NCBI GenBank assembly: GCA_905183005.1
Contig: CAJJDO010000144.1
Coordinates: forward strand, 233,738-297,737
Direction of reading: 5' to 3'
DNA length: 64,000 nt
Origin: Paramecium pentaurelia
Lineage: Eukaryota; Ciliophora; Oligohymenophorea; Peniculida; Parameciidae
Shown here: one piece after another, positions 63,801-64,000 of the stretch
Numbering within the stretch: the stretch's first letter is position 1
Layout: each line of letters opens with the position of its first letter
The notes under the pieces: generated by a model
Databases searched by the model: none
What the model was told of the DNA's origin: nothing
Seen by the model: only the letters and a program-made list of their open reading frames with translations
Position numbers and translations under genes: made by a program

Positions 63801-64000
63801 AATTAATCTTACAAAATTATTAATTTATATTTTTTATATCTTTCCCTATTCTAAATAATAGAAAATCTATCATATAATATCCTAATTGAATTTTAAAAGA
63901 ATGTTGTATGAAATTAATTTTCTTTAAGTAATTATATCATTCTTTATTTTGATCTCTTCATTTACTCTCTATTCTCTGTTTAGACTATTAATTTAATGTA
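60842..64000. other. Gene-poor right end with degraded coding fragments
   Basis: I find no intact gene in this 3.2-kb stretch. Short protein-like fragments occur on both strands without a consistent spliced frame. On the plus strand, near 62,400-62,520 (EVDKEAINPKFHLKMGLYF) the frame is followed at once by TGA, and 62,535-62,740 (DKIKGIQQMDWLLRKTSFSS) is in another frame. On the minus strand, near 62,110-62,340 (EWYTPVPQSSNNSDFFTRN). From about 63,100 to the end it is plain AT-rich DNA. No telomere repeats are seen. Confidence 0.45.
62398..62745 (+). pseudogene. Possible remnant of an unknown gene
   Basis: Two adjacent plus-strand fragments read like protein: SEVDKEAINPKFHLKMGLYF, then, after a frame change near 62,520, QMDWLLRKTSFSSSLITIQQ to TGA 62738-62740. 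The only GT...AG sequence between them is 16 bp, shorter than any intron I accept here. Either a very short intron or, more likely, a broken gene. No family recognised. Confidence 0.3.

Noticed and set aside
1..64000. Massive pseudogenisation suggested by many TAA/TAG stops in conserved genes
   Set aside because: All such codons fit glutamine; TGA alone terminates, the ciliate nuclear code.

Overview
The window is ciliate, almost certainly Paramecium, macronuclear DNA. It is very AT-rich, and long reading frames appear only when TAA and TAG are read as glutamine and TGA is the sole stop. Genes are broken by tiny introns (about 19-35 bp, mostly GTA...TAG) and packed with short spacers on both strands. 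A Paramecium-type cysteine-rich surface antigen is present. Standard-code open frames in this window are therefore only fragments of the true genes; the coordinates here were built by reading the ciliate code and splicing by eye, and I checked that most spliced genes come to a whole number of codons.

Layout. 1-2728 (+): 3' part of an EF-hand repeat protein. 2869-3838 (+) and 3932-4727 (-): two small Gln-rich/coiled-coil proteins, convergent. 5087-7454 (+): long coiled-coil protein with a beta-rich, C2-like N-terminus. 7902-8188 (+): small Lys/Ala/Pro protein resembling a ciliate linker histone. 9052-13810 (-): large TPR protein in which nearly every repeat carries its own intron. 14766-21473 (-): intronless 2235-residue surface (immobilization-type) antigen with signal peptide and GPI-like tail. 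21700-22430: coding debris. 22879-24348 (-): M20 dipeptidase. 24523-25828 (-): IQ/MORN protein with a predicted myristoyl-palmitoyl N-terminus. 25935-41507 (-): a 15.6-kb gene for a roughly 5145-residue protein. 41637-42480 (+): unknown protein, head-to-head with the giant gene. 42448-43346 (-): decayed AGC/PDK1-like kinase. 43778-45353 (+): serine-type D-Ala-D-Ala carboxypeptidase-like (S11) protein. 45393-49363 (+): THO complex subunit 2. 49655-60841 (+): fibrocystin-L-like (PKHD1L1-like) membrane protein of about 3700 residues. 60842-64000: gene-poor, with degraded fragments only.

The most striking object is the giant gene. A BIRC6-type ubiquitin-conjugating (E2) domain is followed, in the same uninterrupted reading frame, by a complete two-adenylation-domain ubiquitin-activating enzyme (E1). 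The N-terminal part has SPRY, UBA and RanBP2-type zinc-finger modules. Activation, conjugation and probably ligation of ubiquitin would thus sit in one chain. In animals BIRC6 is known to be charged by the E1 UBA6, so a natural fusion of the pair is informative.

Other genes cover surface coat and adhesion (antigen, fibrocystin-like), mRNA export (THOC2), peptide turnover (M20) and cytoskeleton/cortex (EF-hand, MORN, coiled coils). I see no operon-like logic linking them. Introns ending in AAG recur (7 of about 39 placed outside the TPR gene), which is unusual against the TAG consensus I know for Paramecium.
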